Of a stretch of 64,000 nt of DNA, positions 29,813-39,513 are shown one piece after another. The translations under genes and the position numbers were made by a program. Below the pieces are notes generated by a model. The model was given only the letters and a program-made list of their open reading frames with translations. It was not told the origin of the DNA and made no database searches. Each line of letters begins with the position of its first letter. The first letter of the stretch is position 1. This stretch comes from Enterobacteriaceae bacterium LSJC7 (GTDB lineage: Bacteria > Pseudomonadota > Gammaproteobacteria > Enterobacterales > Enterobacteriaceae): positions 248,001 through 312,000 of the forward strand of contig AMFN01000002.1 in assembly GCA_000302695.1 (NCBI GenBank). The letters are read 5' to 3'.

Positions 29813-30802
29813 ATGGTTTCTCAACTTACCGATGCGTATGCACGCAGATTTTACTATCTGCGCCTGTCTGTCACCGATGTGTGCAACTTTCGTTGTACCT
29901 ACTGCCTGCCTGATGGCTACAGGCCAAACGGTGTTGCCAACAAAAGCTTCCTGACGCTTGATGAGATCCGCCGCGTAACGCGGGCGTTTGCCGCGCTTGG
30001 CACGGAAAAAGTACGCCTGACCGGGGGAGAGCCGAGCCTGCGCCGCGATTTCACCGATATCATTCGCACGGTTGCCGCTAACGAGGCCATCCGCCAGATT
30101 GCGGTGACCACCAATGGTTACCGCATGGCGCGCGATGTGCGCGAGTGGCGCGAGGCGGGGCTGACTAATATTAACGTCAGCGTCGACAGCCTTGATGCCC
30201 GCCAGTTTCACGCGATAACCGGCGAAGACAAATTCAACCAGGTGATGGCGGGCATTGATGCCGCGTTCGACGCCGGGTTTGAAAAGGTGAAGGTCAACAC
30301 CGTGCTGATGCGTGATGTGAACCATCACCAGCTTGATACCTTCCTTGCGTGGATCAAACCGCGCCCCATACAGCTACGCTTTATTGAGCTAATGGAGACC
30401 GGTGACGGTGGCACGCTGTTTCGCAAACATCATATCTCCGGCACCACCGTGCGTGACGAACTGTTTAAGCGCGGCTGGATAAGGCAGCTTAGCGGGCGCA
30501 GCGACGGCCCGGCACAGGTGTTTACCCACCCGGATTATGCGGGGCAAATCGGCCTCATCATGCCCTATGAGAAAGACTTTTGCGCCAGCTGTAACCGGCT
30601 GCGCGTCTCATCGATAGGCAATCTGCACTTATGTCTGTTTGGCGACGGCGGTATTGCGCTGCGTGACCTGCTGGCGAGCGATGATGCGCTCGACGAGCTG
30701 GAGGCGCGCATTGCAGGTGCGCTGGCGTATAAAAAGCAGACCCATTTTCTGCACGACGGCAACACCGGCATTACGCAGAATCTGTCTTATATCGGCGGAT
30801 AA
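29813..30802 (+). CDS. moaA: GTP 3',8-cyclase MoaA
   Basis: Radical-SAM enzyme starting molybdopterin synthesis by rearranging GTP. The ATG at 29813 ([19 protein letters not shown]) gives 329 residues, as in K-12; the in-frame ATGs upstream lie inside the leader RNA. N-terminal cluster C24-x3-C28-x2-C31 (CNFRCTYC), C-terminal cluster CASCNRLR ... CLFG, and the conserved terminal Gly-Gly. First gene of moaABCDE. Confidence 0.98.
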   Translation: MVSQLTDAYARRFYYLRLSVTDVCNFRCTYCLPDGYRPNGVANKSFLTLDEIRRVTRAFAALGTEKVRLTGGEPSLRRDFTDIIRTVAANEAIRQIAVTTNGYRMARDVREWREAGLTNINVSVDSLDARQFHAITGEDKFNQVMAGIDAAFDAGFEKVKVNTVLMRDVNHHQLDTFLAWIKPRPIQLRFIELMETGDGGTLFRKHHISGTTVRDELFKRGWIRQLSGRSDGPAQVFTHPDYAGQIGLIMPYEKDFCASCNRLRVSSIGNLHLCLFGDGGIALRDLLASDDALDELEARIAGALAYKKQTHFLHDGNTGITQNLSYIGG

Positions 30803-30815
30803 CAAGGAGAACACC

Positions 30816-31328
30816 ATGAGTCAGGTCAGCGCAGAATTTATTCCAGCGCGCGTCGCCGTATTAACCATTTCGAGTCGTCGCGGCGAAGAGGACGATACCT
30901 CCGGGCACTATTTGCGCGACGCCGCCCAGGAGCTGGGCCATCAGGTTGTGGCGAAAGCCATCGTCAAAGAAAACCGCTATGCCATTCGCGCCCAGGTGTC
31001 GGCCTGGATTGCCGATGACGACGTTCAGGTGGTACTGATTAACGGCGGCACCGGGTTGACCGACGGCGATCAGGCACCTGAAGCGCTGTTGCCGCTGTTT
31101 GACCGCGAAATTGAAGGTTTTGGCGAAGTGTTTCGCATGCTCTCCTTTGAAGAGATTGGCACCTCAACGTTGCAGTCGCGGGCGCTGGCAGGCATTGCCA
31201 ACCACACGCTGATTTTCGCCATGCCAGGCTCTACCAAAGCCTGCCGTAGCGCGTGGGAAAACATCATTGCACCGCAGATTGATGCCCGCACCCGCCCGTG
31301 TAATTTCCATCCTCATCTGAAGAAATAG
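30816..31328 (+). CDS. moaB: MoaB, molybdopterin biosynthesis protein
   Basis: The ATG at 30816 ([19 protein letters not shown]), with AAGGAG before it, gives 170 residues. MogA/MoeA-like MPT-binding fold: [52 protein letters not shown]. Its exact reaction in enterobacteria is uncertain, as MogA does the adenylylation. Confidence 0.96.
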   Translation: MSQVSAEFIPARVAVLTISSRRGEEDDTSGHYLRDAAQELGHQVVAKAIVKENRYAIRAQVSAWIADDDVQVVLINGGTGLTDGDQAPEALLPLFDREIEGFGEVFRMLSFEEIGTSTLQSRALAGIANHTLIFAMPGSTKACRSAWENIIAPQIDARTRPCNFHPHLKK

Positions 31329-31330
31329 TT

Positions 31331-31816
31331 ATGTCACAGCTGACCCATATCAACGCCGCGGGTGAAGCGCACATGGTGGACGTTTCAGCCAAGGCCGAAA
31401 CCGTTCGCGAGGCGCGTGCCGAGGCGTACATCACCATGAACCCCCAAACGCTGGCGATGATTATCGACGGCAGCCACCATAAAGGTGACGTCTTTGCCAC
31501 CGCACGTATCGCCGGTATTCAGGCCGCCAAACGTACCTGGGAACTGATTCCGCTGTGCCATCCGCTGCTGTTGAGCAAAGTTGAAGTGCAATTGCAGGCC
31601 GAGCCTGAGCACAGTCGCGTGCGCGTTGAGTCGCTGTGCCGCCTCACCGGTAAAACCGGTGTGGAAATGGAAGCGCTGACGGCGGCTTCGGTGGCAGCGC
31701 TGACGATTTACGATATGTGTAAAGCGGTACAGAAAGATATGACCATTGGTCCGGTGCGCCTGCTGGCAAAAAGCGGCGGCAAATCGGGCGATTTCAGGGC
31801 GGACTCGCATGATTAA
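31331..31816 (+). CDS. moaC: cyclic pyranopterin monophosphate synthase MoaC
   Basis: Converts the MoaA product to cyclic pyranopterin monophosphate. 161 residues; [11 protein letters not shown]-type motif ([16 protein letters not shown]), [28 protein letters not shown] and the basic KSGGKSG tail. Two bases after moaB; overlaps moaD by 8. Confidence 0.98.
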   Translation: MSQLTHINAAGEAHMVDVSAKAETVREARAEAYITMNPQTLAMIIDGSHHKGDVFATARIAGIQAAKRTWELIPLCHPLLLSKVEVQLQAEPEHSRVRVESLCRLTGKTGVEMEALTAASVAALTIYDMCKAVQKDMTIGPVRLLAKSGGKSGDFRADSHD

Positions 31817-32054
31817 CGTATTGTTTTTTGCCCAGGTGCGTGAACTGGTCGGCTGCGACAGCCTGACGTTCGATGAAACGTTTGCTGACGTGGAGGCGCT
31901 GCGCCAGCATCTGGCCGCGCGCGGTGAGCGCTGGGCGCTGGCGCTGGAGCCAGGCAAGCTGCTGTGTGCCGTCAACCAGACGCTGGTTGAGCCAGCCCAT
32001 GCGCTTAAGTCAGGCGACGAAGTTGCCTTCTTCCCGCCAGTAACTGGAGGTTGA
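31809..32054 (+). CDS. moaD: molybdopterin synthase small subunit MoaD
   Basis: Ubiquitin-like sulfur carrier. The ATG at 31809 ([15 protein letters not shown]) gives 81 residues ending in PPVTGG; the terminal Gly-Gly is adenylylated by MoeB (encoded at 60770-61534) and then thiocarboxylated. Confidence 0.98.
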   Translation: MINVLFFAQVRELVGCDSLTFDETFADVEALRQHLAARGERWALALEPGKLLCAVNQTLVEPAHALKSGDEVAFFPPVTGG

Positions 32055-32055
32055 G

Positions 32056-32505
32056 ATGCAAACGCGGATCCGGGTCGGGCATGACAACTTCAGCGTGGGT
32101 GATGAGTACCAGTGGCTGTCGCAATGTGATGAAGACGGTGCGGTGGTGACGTTTACCGGTAAAGTGCGCAATCATAATCTCGGTGACAGCGTGAGCGCGC
32201 TGACGCTTGAGCACTATCCGGGAATGACCGAAAAAGCGCTGGCTGAAATTGTCGACGATGCCCGCGCGCGCTGGCCATTGCAGCGGGTTTGCGTGATTCA
32301 CCGAATTGGTGAGCTATGGCCAGGGGACGAAATTGTATTTGTCGGTGTCACCGGCGCGCACCGCAGCCAGGCGTTTGAAGCGGCAGAATTTATCATGGAT
32401 TATCTGAAAACGCGCGCCCCGTTCTGGAAGCGTGAGGCAACGCCAGACGGCACGCGCTGGGTTGAAGCGCGCGATAGTGACAAGGCTGCGGCCACGCGCT
32501 GGTGA
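32056..32505 (+). CDS. moaE: molybdopterin synthase large subunit MoaE
   Basis: Moves two sulfurs from MoaD onto the pyranopterin. 149 residues; GAVVTFTGKVRNHNLGDSVSALTLEHYPGM and the catalytic KTRAPFWKRE lysines near the C-terminus. Starts 1 base after moaD; last moa gene. No clear hairpin terminator is seen in the 200 bases to ybhL. Confidence 0.98.
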   Translation: MQTRIRVGHDNFSVGDEYQWLSQCDEDGAVVTFTGKVRNHNLGDSVSALTLEHYPGMTEKALAEIVDDARARWPLQRVCVIHRIGELWPGDEIVFVGVTGAHRSQAFEAAEFIMDYLKTRAPFWKREATPDGTRWVEARDSDKAAATRW

Positions 32506-32706
32506 GTCAGTTGTTGCAGGATGTGATAGTCTTATAGCAACGGGCTGACAGGTGCGGGGCGTTTGCAACACCCAGCGGTTGGCGGCTTACGACAGCGTGC
32601 GTGACGGTGTATAACGATCGGCGCGTACTGTGGCATTCAGCAAGGCACGCAGGCTCAACCCGGCGCTGTGGCCCGACAACGGTTCTCCAACTTACGAGGA
32701 AAAATC

Positions 32707-33414
32707 ATGGACCGATACTCACAACCCAACGGTTCTATCGTGCAGTCAGGCAGCCGCCTGCAAACCTATATGGCGCAGGTTTACGGCTGGATGACCTGCG
32801 GTCTGTTGCTGACCGCGGTTGTTGCCTGGTTTGCGGCAAATACGCCCGCTGTGATGATGTTTGTGTTCTCCAGCAAAATCACCTTTTTTGGTCTTATCAT
32901 CGCTCAGTTAGCGCTGGTGTTCGTGCTCTCCGGCATGGTGCACAAGCTCAGTCCCGGCATGGCAACCTCGCTGTTTATGCTCTATTCGGCACTCACGGGG
33001 CTGACGCTTTCCAGCATTTTTATCGCCTATACTTATTCGTCCATTGCCAGCACCTTTGTGGTGACCGGCGGGATGTTCGGGGCGATGAGCTTTTACGGTT
33101 ACACTACCAAACGCGATTTGAGTCGCTTTGGCAGCCTGCTGTTTATGGCGCTGATTGGCATTGTTCTGGCATCGCTGGTGAACCTGTGGCTTAAAAGCAC
33201 GCCGCTGATGTGGGCAATTACCTACATTGGGGTGCTGGTGTTTGTAGGGCTGACGGCCTATGACACCCAGAAGCTTAAAAACATTGGTGAGCAGATTGAC
33301 GTGAACGACAGCGGTACGCTGCGTAAATACTCGATTATGGGTGCGCTGACGCTGTATCTGGACTTCATCAACCTGTTCCTGATGCTGCTACGTATTTTCG
33401 GCAACCGCCGCTGA
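32707..33414 (+). CDS. ybhL: YbhL, BAX-inhibitor-1 family membrane protein
   Basis: The ATG at 32707 (MDRYSQPNGSIVQSG), with GAGG before it, gives 235 residues, in line with K-12 (234). About seven membrane helices; TYIGVLVFVGLTAYDTQKLKNI and ALTLYLDFINLFLMLLRIFGNRR are the BI-1 signature. The family includes putative Ca2+-leak channels; the function of YbhL itself is unknown. K-12 has a second BI-1 gene, ybhM, next to it that is absent here. Confidence 0.95.
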   Translation: MDRYSQPNGSIVQSGSRLQTYMAQVYGWMTCGLLLTAVVAWFAANTPAVMMFVFSSKITFFGLIIAQLALVFVLSGMVHKLSPGMATSLFMLYSALTGLTLSSIFIAYTYSSIASTFVVTGGMFGAMSFYGYTTKRDLSRFGSLLFMALIGIVLASLVNLWLKSTPLMWAITYIGVLVFVGLTAYDTQKLKNIGEQIDVNDSGTLRKYSIMGALTLYLDFINLFLMLLRIFGNRR

Positions 33415-33424
33415 TACGCCACAA

Positions 33425-33456
33425 CAAAAACGCCGCCCTCAGGGGCGGCGTTTTTG
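33425..33456 (+). terminator. ybhL terminator, also facing the next gene
   Basis: Fourteen-bp stem: CAAAAACGCCGCCC / GGGCGGCGTTTTTG with loop TCAG; symmetric, so it can serve both directions. Confidence 0.94.
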
Positions 33457-33463
33457 TTTGCCG

Positions 33464-33733
33464 CTATTCCGTGAACACAGAAATTGTCAGCATTAAAGCG
33501 CCAGACAACAGCAGAACAACCAGTTTTATCAGCGTCGGGTGTACACCTTTTTTCAACAGTACCCCGACCAGCACGACAAAAGAGATAAAGAGGCTGATAG
33601 CATAAGCCATTTCCTGAGCGCTGGCGCTAATACGCTTACCTTCAACGTAATACTCCACATAAAACAGATAGCCTGTGCACAGTGCCACCAGCAGCCAGAA
33701 GAAAAGCACCAGTCCATATTTTTTCATTTTCAT
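33464..33733 (-). CDS. small inner-membrane protein of unknown function
   Basis: 89 residues (MKMKKYGLVLFFWLLVALC...), with three hydrophobic segments at about 6-24, 41-60 and 67-85. No family recognised. CAGGGA precedes the ATG, and the gene sits between the ybhL terminator and the ybhN stop, 23 bases beyond ybhN, so it may be the last gene of the ybhP-clsB-ybhN operon. It occupies the place of ybhM in K-12 but is far shorter and shows no BI-1 motif. Confidence 0.7.
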   Translation of the reverse strand: MKMKKYGLVLFFWLLVALCTGYLFYVEYYVEGKRISASAQEMAYAISLFISFVVLVGVLLKKGVHPTLIKLVVLLLSGALMLTISVFTE

Positions 33734-33756
33734 TCCCTGAAATTATTGACCGCGAA

Positions 33757-34734
33757 TCATTTCGCTGTCTTGTGCTCAGCCTGACGATTCTCATTATGCG
33801 CACGCAGTGTTTTCGCCCGGCCTTCCATCCACAGATAGCCAAACGTTGCCAGCAGCAGCGGGATAAAAAAATAGAGTACACGATAGGCGAGCAGGGCGGC
33901 AATCACCTGGCCCTGTGCTACATGCTCGCCTGCCAGCAGGGCGATAAACACCCCTTCCAGCACGCCGATCCCGGCCGGAATATGCACAATCACGCCTGCA
34001 ATGCTGCTGACCAACAGCACGCCGAGAATAAAGAAATAGTGCGCCTCGCGCCCCATGAGTAGCCAGATAATGGCCGCCATCACCATCCAGTTGGCCGAGG
34101 AGATAACCAGCTGTAGCAGCGCAAAACGCCAGCCCGGTAGCTCCAGCGTGTGGCCACGAACCGTGACGCTGCGTTTTTTGGCATACGCGCACATCCACAG
34201 GTAAACGGCGATGCTGGCCAGCAGTACAATACCTAGCAGGCGCAGCGTGTTTTCATCCACATACCAGTGCGCTGGCAGCGGCACCATGCCAAAGGTAAAC
34301 AGCACGCCGCCCAGCAGAATGTAGCCCAGCCAGTTGGTGGTAATGCTCAGCGAGAAAATGCGCGTAATGACGCTGCCTTTCAGCCCCAGGCGTGAATAGA
34401 GCCGGTAGCGCATACCGATGCCGCCAATCCAGGTGCTGAGCGTCAGGTTAAAGGCATAGCAAATCATGGCAACCGCCATCACCTGGCGTTTAGCGATATG
34501 GTGGCCGCTCCAGATGCGCGCCATTAAATCGTAACAACCGTAAATCAGATAGCTCACCACCACCAGACCACAGGCCGCGTACAGTGCGCTGCGGTTATAG
34601 TTGTGAATGACTTCCCACACCTCTTCCCAGTTGATTTTGCGGGCGTAAATCACCATCAGGACCACCACCACGCCCAGAAACAGCGTGGTGAGGATTTTGT
34701 TGATGCGCCGCCAGGTTTTCTTTGAACCGGGCAT
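33757..34734 (-). CDS. ybhN: YbhN, LPG-flippase-domain membrane protein
   Basis: 325 residues, about eight membrane helices. AFNLTLSTWIGGIGMRYRLYSRLGL and SSIAGVIVHIPAGIGVLEGVFIALL are the conserved segments of the UPF0104/lysylphosphatidylglycerol-flippase family. The start ATG shares one base with the clsB stop (TGATG). Being next to a cardiolipin synthase suggests a phospholipid role; this is inference. Confidence 0.93.
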   Translation of the reverse strand: MPGSKKTWRRINKILTTLFLGVVVVLMVIYARKINWEEVWEVIHNYNRSALYAACGLVVVSYLIYGCYDLMARIWSGHHIAKRQVMAVAMICYAFNLTLSTWIGGIGMRYRLYSRLGLKGSVITRIFSLSITTNWLGYILLGGVLFTFGMVPLPAHWYVDENTLRLLGIVLLASIAVYLWMCAYAKKRSVTVRGHTLELPGWRFALLQLVISSANWMVMAAIIWLLMGREAHYFFILGVLLVSSIAGVIVHIPAGIGVLEGVFIALLAGEHVAQGQVIAALLAYRVLYFFIPLLLATFGYLWMEGRAKTLRAHNENRQAEHKTAK

Positions 34735-35981
34735 CAGGGTTTCACCTCCGGGTCGCCAATGCGAGTGCGGTCGCCGGTTTCCAGCGTTGGCTGCACCGGC
34801 GGCTCAACGACCGTCACGTGCGGCGTATGGGCCGGAAGCCAGCCCACCATTGCCGGGAAGTGGCGCAAAAAGTGGAAGGCCAGCACGCTGAAACCCACTT
34901 TCCACCAGGTGCGGCGCGGCAGATTCTCCTCGGTTATCTCGCGGCAGTCGTTGAGAATCAGGCCGTTGAGGTTGTCGCGAAGCTGCTGATTAAACTGCCG
35001 GTCGTGGATAATGACATTCGCTTCAAGATTGAGTGACAGGCTGAGTGGGTCTAGATTGCTGGAGCCGACGGTTGCCCAGTGGTCGTCCATGAGCGCGACC
35101 TTGCCATGCAGCGGCCGCGCCTGGTATTCGTAAATGTTCACACCGCCTTTAAGCAAATAATGATAGAGCAGGCGAGCGCCCACTTTCACAATGGGCATAT
35201 CCGGCTCGCCCTGCACAATGAGCTTTACCCGCACGCCGCGTCGGGCGGCGTTGCGCATCGCGTGCAGCAGCCGGTAGCCTGGGAAGAAATAGGCGTTGGC
35301 GATAATGACCTCACGTTTGGCGTTGGCGAGCATTTTCAGGTAATAGCGCTCAATGTCATCGCTGTGCTCGCCGTTGTCGCGCCAGACAAACAGCGCCTGG
35401 GTTTCTCCGGGCAGGGCGTTGTCCTGCGCGTGATGGTAGCGGCGCCCCCACCAGCGCTGCACCTCGTCGCGCTGCGGCAATGTGGACTGCACGTACTCGC
35501 TGATGTCCTGCACAATCGGGCCTTCAAGCTGTAGCGCGTAGTCCTGTTTGGCCTGCGGGCCGTAGCTGAGAAGGTGCTCGTCAGAAAAATTAATCCCACC
35601 GACGAAGGCTACGCATTCATCCACCACCACAATTTTGCGGTGCAGACGGCGAAAAACGTTGGTGCGCATACCAAACAGCAGCCGATGCGGATCGTAAAAG
35701 CGCAAAATAACACCGGCGGCTACCAGCTCGTTTGCGAACGCGTCGCTGAATTTGGGCGTGCCGTAGCCGTCGAGCAGACACTCAACGCGCACACCGCGAC
35801 GTGCGGCATTCAGCAGTACCTCGCGCAACTGCCAGCCCACGCCGTCTTCAAACCAGATAAAGGTTTCCAGAATGACCCGGCTGTGGGCCTTCTCTATGGC
35901 GGCAAAGACTGCCGGGAAAAACGCATCACCATTCTCAAGCAGGGCAATATGGTTGCCGTTGCGCCAGCCGTTTTTTGTCAC
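34734..35981 (-). CDS. clsB: cardiolipin synthase B
   Basis: 415 residues, phospholipase D superfamily. Two HKD motifs: [16 protein letters not shown] (about 115) and [18 protein letters not shown] (about 297). Begins at GTG overlapping the ybhP stop (GTGA). K-12 ClsB makes cardiolipin from phosphatidylglycerol and other lipids. Central gene of ybhP-clsB-ybhN. Confidence 0.96.
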   Translation of the reverse strand: MTKNGWRNGNHIALLENGDAFFPAVFAAIEKAHSRVILETFIWFEDGVGWQLREVLLNAARRGVRVECLLDGYGTPKFSDAFANELVAAGVILRFYDPHRLLFGMRTNVFRRLHRKIVVVDECVAFVGGINFSDEHLLSYGPQAKQDYALQLEGPIVQDISEYVQSTLPQRDEVQRWWGRRYHHAQDNALPGETQALFVWRDNGEHSDDIERYYLKMLANAKREVIIANAYFFPGYRLLHAMRNAARRGVRVKLIVQGEPDMPIVKVGARLLYHYLLKGGVNIYEYQARPLHGKVALMDDHWATVGSSNLDPLSLSLNLEANVIIHDRQFNQQLRDNLNGLILNDCREITEENLPRRTWWKVGFSVLAFHFLRHFPAMVGWLPAHTPHVTVVEPPVQPTLETGDRTRIGDPEVKP

Positions 35982-36733
35982 AGATGAATCTCCACTGCCA
36001 ACGGGGCATGATCTGAAAGATGTCGCCAGTCGCGCAGCGTCAGCGCTTCGGGGTGACTGGCGGCGGCATTTTTTACATAGATACGGTCAAGACGCAGCAC
36101 CGGAAAATTCACCGGGAAGGTGCGTGCCGGGCGGCCGTGGGCGCGGGTAAACACCTCGTCCAGCCCGGCATGGCTGCGCAGAGGGTAGTTGGCACGCTGG
36201 CGCCAGTCGTTAAAATCCCCGGCAACCACCACCGGCTCACCTGCGGGGAGCGCATTAACATGTCGGGCAAGCATGGCGATTTGTGCGCTGCGCTGGCGCT
36301 CCTGCAAGCCCAGATGAACGCAGATGACGTGCAGCAGCTGGTCGGGAAGGGCAATCGTGCAGTGCAGCAGGCCGCGCTTTTCGTGGCCGGGTATCGACAC
36401 GTCCAGATTTTCAAAACGCTGAATCGCAAAGCGCGACAGCACGGCGTTACCATGGTGGCCCTCCGGGTAGACTGCGTTGCGTCCATAAGCGTAGTCCTGC
36501 CACATGCTGTCGGCGAGAAATTCGTAGTGCGTGGTCGGTGGCCAGCCCTCGATGTTCAGCGCGTGGATGTCGTGCGCGCCGAGCACTTCCTGGAGGCAGA
36601 CAATGTCGGCACCCACGCTGCGCACTGCTTCGCGCAGCTCCGGTAAAATGAAACGCCGGTTGAAAGCCGTAAACCCTTTATGGATGTTGATGGTCAGTAT
36701 TCGCAGCGAAAATTGCGTTTTGCTGTCTGCCAT
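35978..36733 (-). CDS. ybhP: YbhP, endonuclease/exonuclease/phosphatase family protein
   Basis: 251 residues. EEP fold motifs: [12 protein letters not shown] at the start, [12 protein letters not shown] with the metal-binding Glu, [10 protein letters not shown], and [11 protein letters not shown] at the C-terminus with the Asp-His pair. Substrate unknown. First gene of ybhP-clsB-ybhN. Confidence 0.92.
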   Translation of the reverse strand: MADSKTQFSLRILTINIHKGFTAFNRRFILPELREAVRSVGADIVCLQEVLGAHDIHALNIEGWPPTTHYEFLADSMWQDYAYGRNAVYPEGHHGNAVLSRFAIQRFENLDVSIPGHEKRGLLHCTIALPDQLLHVICVHLGLQERQRSAQIAMLARHVNALPAGEPVVVAGDFNDWRQRANYPLRSHAGLDEVFTRAHGRPARTFPVNFPVLRLDRIYVKNAAASHPEALTLRDWRHLSDHAPLAVEIHL

Positions 36734-36875
36734 GCGCCTCCCGTTTTAGCTTTCTGCATCAAGATAAAGTGTAGTATCTGTCACAAAAAGTTGGCGGTTA
36801 CGGGAATTTTCCTTAAAGTACGGTACTCTTAGCTTTGTCTCATAGACAGGAAGAAAATCTATAAGGAGAGAAGCC

Positions 36876-37289
36876 ATGAAATGGCAACAACGTATTCGTG
36901 TCGCAACGGGTCTTAGTTGCTGGCAGATTATGCTGCATTTGCTGGTGGTGGCACTGCTCGTTATGGGCTGGATGAGCAACGCGATGGTACGTGTTGGGCT
37001 GGGGCTTTGCGCTCTGTATGCCATTACGCTGGTGCTGATGCTGGCATTCCAGCGCTTTCAGGACGGCTGGCGTAGGGAACTGTGTGAGTTCCTGGAAGAA
37101 ATGACCACCACCTGGTATTTTGGCGCGGCGCTGATAGCCATCTGGCTGCTGTCAAAAGTGATTCAGAATAACCTGCTACTCGCTATCGCTGGACTGGCGG
37201 TGTTAGCAGGTCCGGCGCTGTTCACGCTGCTGATTAAAGACCGCCGTCGCTCAGGCGATATTACGTCGAAACATAGCGTACGCCGCTAG
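36876..37289 (+). CDS. ybhQ: YbhQ, small inner-membrane protein
   Basis: 137 residues (K-12 136) with about four hydrophobic segments ([69 protein letters not shown]) and a basic tail. AAGGAG before the ATG. Function unknown. Its last 39 bases overlap the end of ybhR on the other strand. Confidence 0.92.
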   Translation: MKWQQRIRVATGLSCWQIMLHLLVVALLVMGWMSNAMVRVGLGLCALYAITLVLMLAFQRFQDGWRRELCEFLEEMTTTWYFGAALIAIWLLSKVIQNNLLLAIAGLAVLAGPALFTLLIKDRRRSGDITSKHSVRR

Positions 37290-38357
37290 CCCTGTTGTGG
37301 TCGCTATTGCCAGTAGCGGCCACAGGCTCTGCCAGATGATGGGCAGACTCGCATCCTTCAGATAAATTTGTTTGGTAATCTCCGTAAAGTGGCGAATCGG
37401 GTTCGCCCACGTCAGGTTCTGTAACCATTGCGGCATGTTCTCCACGGGCGTGACATAGCCTGAGAGCAAAATTGCCGGCATCATAAACACAAACACGCCA
37501 ATAAGCGCCTGCTGCTGTGTTGAGCACAGCGCTGAGATCAAAAGCCCAAATCCTACCAGCGACAGCCCGTAAATCATCATCGCGAAATAAAACAGCGCCA
37601 GCGAGCCAGCAAACGGTATCTGGTAAAGCAAAATCCCAATAAGTAGCACGATGGTGGCCTGAAACATGGCGACCACCAGCGCCGGTACCGCTTTACCGAC
37701 AAAGATCTGCCAGGTGGCAAGCGGAGAAACCAGTAGCTGGTCTAACGTGCCCTGCTCACGTTCGCGCGCCACCGACAGCGAGGTGACAATCATCACGCCC
37801 ACGGTGGTGATCATGGCAATGAGCGAGGGCACCACAAACCATTTGTAATCCAGATTTGGGTTATACCAGTTGCGCACCACCAGCTCGCTGTTGTTGGGTT
37901 TGGGCTGGCTGGCAGTCATCTCCAGTTGCCAGTTTTTGACTATCTGTTGCAGATAGTTGGCGGCAATCTGCGCGCTGTTGGAGTTCCGCCCGTCGAGCAA
38001 TAGCTGCATTTTCCCGGTTTGCCCCTGATCAATGTCGCGTGAAAAATTCGCCGGGAAACGAATCAACAGCAGCGCTTTCTGGGTATCAAGCGTCGGGCGA
38101 ATCTCCTGCGGGCTTTTTAGCAGCAGAATATGGCTGAAAGCTTTAGCCTTTGCAAAACGCTGGGTAAGCTCAATGGAATGCCTGCCGTTATCTTCGCTGT
38201 ACACCGCAACCGTGGCGTTGGTGACCTCAAGTGTTGCGGCAAACGGGAACAGCACCACCTGTAAAATCACCGGCATAATAAGGATGGCGCGCGTTTGCGG
38301 CTCGCGCAGCAGCGCCTGTAGCTCTTTGCGGATAAGCGTCCATAAACGGTACAGCAT
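37251..38357 (-). CDS. ybhR: ABC exporter permease YbhR
   Basis: The ATG at 38357 ([17 protein letters not shown]) gives 368 residues, the K-12 length; a GTG 9 bases upstream is too close to the AAGGAAG binding site. ABC-2 type permease: N-terminal helix, large periplasmic domain (about 45-170), then helices with [21 protein letters not shown]. Partner of YbhS and the double ATPase YbhF. Overlaps ybhQ antisense at the 3' end. Confidence 0.95.
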   Translation of the reverse strand: MLYRLWTLIRKELQALLREPQTRAILIMPVILQVVLFPFAATLEVTNATVAVYSEDNGRHSIELTQRFAKAKAFSHILLLKSPQEIRPTLDTQKALLLIRFPANFSRDIDQGQTGKMQLLLDGRNSNSAQIAANYLQQIVKNWQLEMTASQPKPNNSELVVRNWYNPNLDYKWFVVPSLIAMITTVGVMIVTSLSVAREREQGTLDQLLVSPLATWQIFVGKAVPALVVAMFQATIVLLIGILLYQIPFAGSLALFYFAMMIYGLSLVGFGLLISALCSTQQQALIGVFVFMMPAILLSGYVTPVENMPQWLQNLTWANPIRHFTEITKQIYLKDASLPIIWQSLWPLLAIATTTGLAAYAMFRRNIA

Positions 38358-38370
38358 AGCGCTCACTTCC

Positions 38371-39513
38371 TTAGTCGAGACGACGTTTGGTTTTAAGCCA
38401 GGTCAGGCCGATAAACATCACCGCTGAGGCGATGAGAAACAGCGTATTCACCAACAGCACAATGGGAATGTTGCCTGCCAGGAACAGGCTTTGCAGCGTG
38501 TTGACGAAGTAGCGCGCCGGGATGATGTAGGTCACCGCGCGGATAATCGCCGGCATGCTGTCTATCTGGAAAATAAACCCAGACAGCATGACTGAGGGCA
38601 AAAATGCCGCGTTAAGCGCGACCTGGGCGGCGTTAAACTGATTGCGCGTAAGCGTAGAAATTAAAAGCCCCATGCCGAGCGTGCTCAGCAGGAACAGACT
38701 GGAGATAAAGTACAGTACCAGCAGCGAGCCGCGGTAAGGCACGCCGAGAATAAACACTGACACCAGCATACAGATAAGCATGGCCAGCATGCCGAGGAAG
38801 TAATAGGGGATAAGCTTGCACAGCAATAGCTCCGTGCGGGTTACTTCGGTTGAAAGCAGCGCTTCCATGGTGCCGCGCTCCCATTCGCGCGCCACCACCA
38901 GCGAGGTGAGGATAGCGCCTATCACCGTCATGATAATGGTGATAGCGCCAGGGATAATAAAATGCTGGCTGATGGCGGCCGGGTTAAACCAGTAGCGGGT
39001 TTGCACATCGACCAGCGGCGTGAATGACTCACCCCGGTCTTGCGCCCGCTGCTGTTGCCACAGTTGCCAGATGCCCTCCATGTAGCCCTGCACAAAGTTG
39101 GCGGTGTTTGGCTCGCTGCCGTCAGTGATGACCTGCACCGGTGCACGCTCCCCGGCGCTTGCCATGCGGGCGTCAAAGTCCACGGGTATCGTGATAAGCC
39201 CACGAATGCGTCCGGCCTGCATCATTTCCACCAGCTGCTGGCGGTTGTCGCTCACCGTTGGGGAGATAAACGGCGAGGCGCTGATAGCGTGGGTGAAATC
39301 GAGCGCCTCATGGCTGTGCTGCTCCAGCAAAATACCGACCCGCAATTTGCTGGAGTCAAGGTTAATGCCGTAGCCAAAAATAAACAGCAGCAGCAGTGGA
39401 ATAACCACCGCAATCAGCCAGCTACTGGGGTCGCGCAGGATCTGGCGCGTCTCTTTGAGGCACAGGGCGCGCACGCGCCGCCAGGAAATAGCGGGTTTAT
39501 CCGTCACTGGCAT
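38371..39513 (-). CDS. ybhS: ABC exporter permease YbhS
   Basis: 380 residues, ABC-2 type permease like YbhR: N-terminal [14 protein letters not shown] helix, periplasmic domain, then [21 protein letters not shown] and four to five helices. Overlaps ybhF by 17 bases and precedes ybhR by 13, so all four exporter genes are co-transcribed. Confidence 0.96.
   Translation of the reverse strand: MPVTDKPAISWRRVRALCLKETRQILRDPSSWLIAVVIPLLLLFIFGYGINLDSSKLRVGILLEQHSHEALDFTHAISASPFISPTVSDNRQQLVEMMQAGRIRGLITIPVDFDARMASAGERAPVQVITDGSEPNTANFVQGYMEGIWQLWQQQRAQDRGESFTPLVDVQTRYWFNPAAISQHFIIPGAITIIMTVIGAILTSLVVAREWERGTMEALLSTEVTRTELLLCKLIPYYFLGMLAMLICMLVSVFILGVPYRGSLLVLYFISSLFLLSTLGMGLLISTLTRNQFNAAQVALNAAFLPSVMLSGFIFQIDSMPAIIRAVTYIIPARYFVNTLQSLFLAGNIPIVLLVNTLFLIASAVMFIGLTWLKTKRRLD

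Noticed and set aside
32601-33194. 197-residue reading frame overlapping ybhL
   Set aside because: Shadow frame of ybhL; its composition is unlike a protein and it has no ribosome site.
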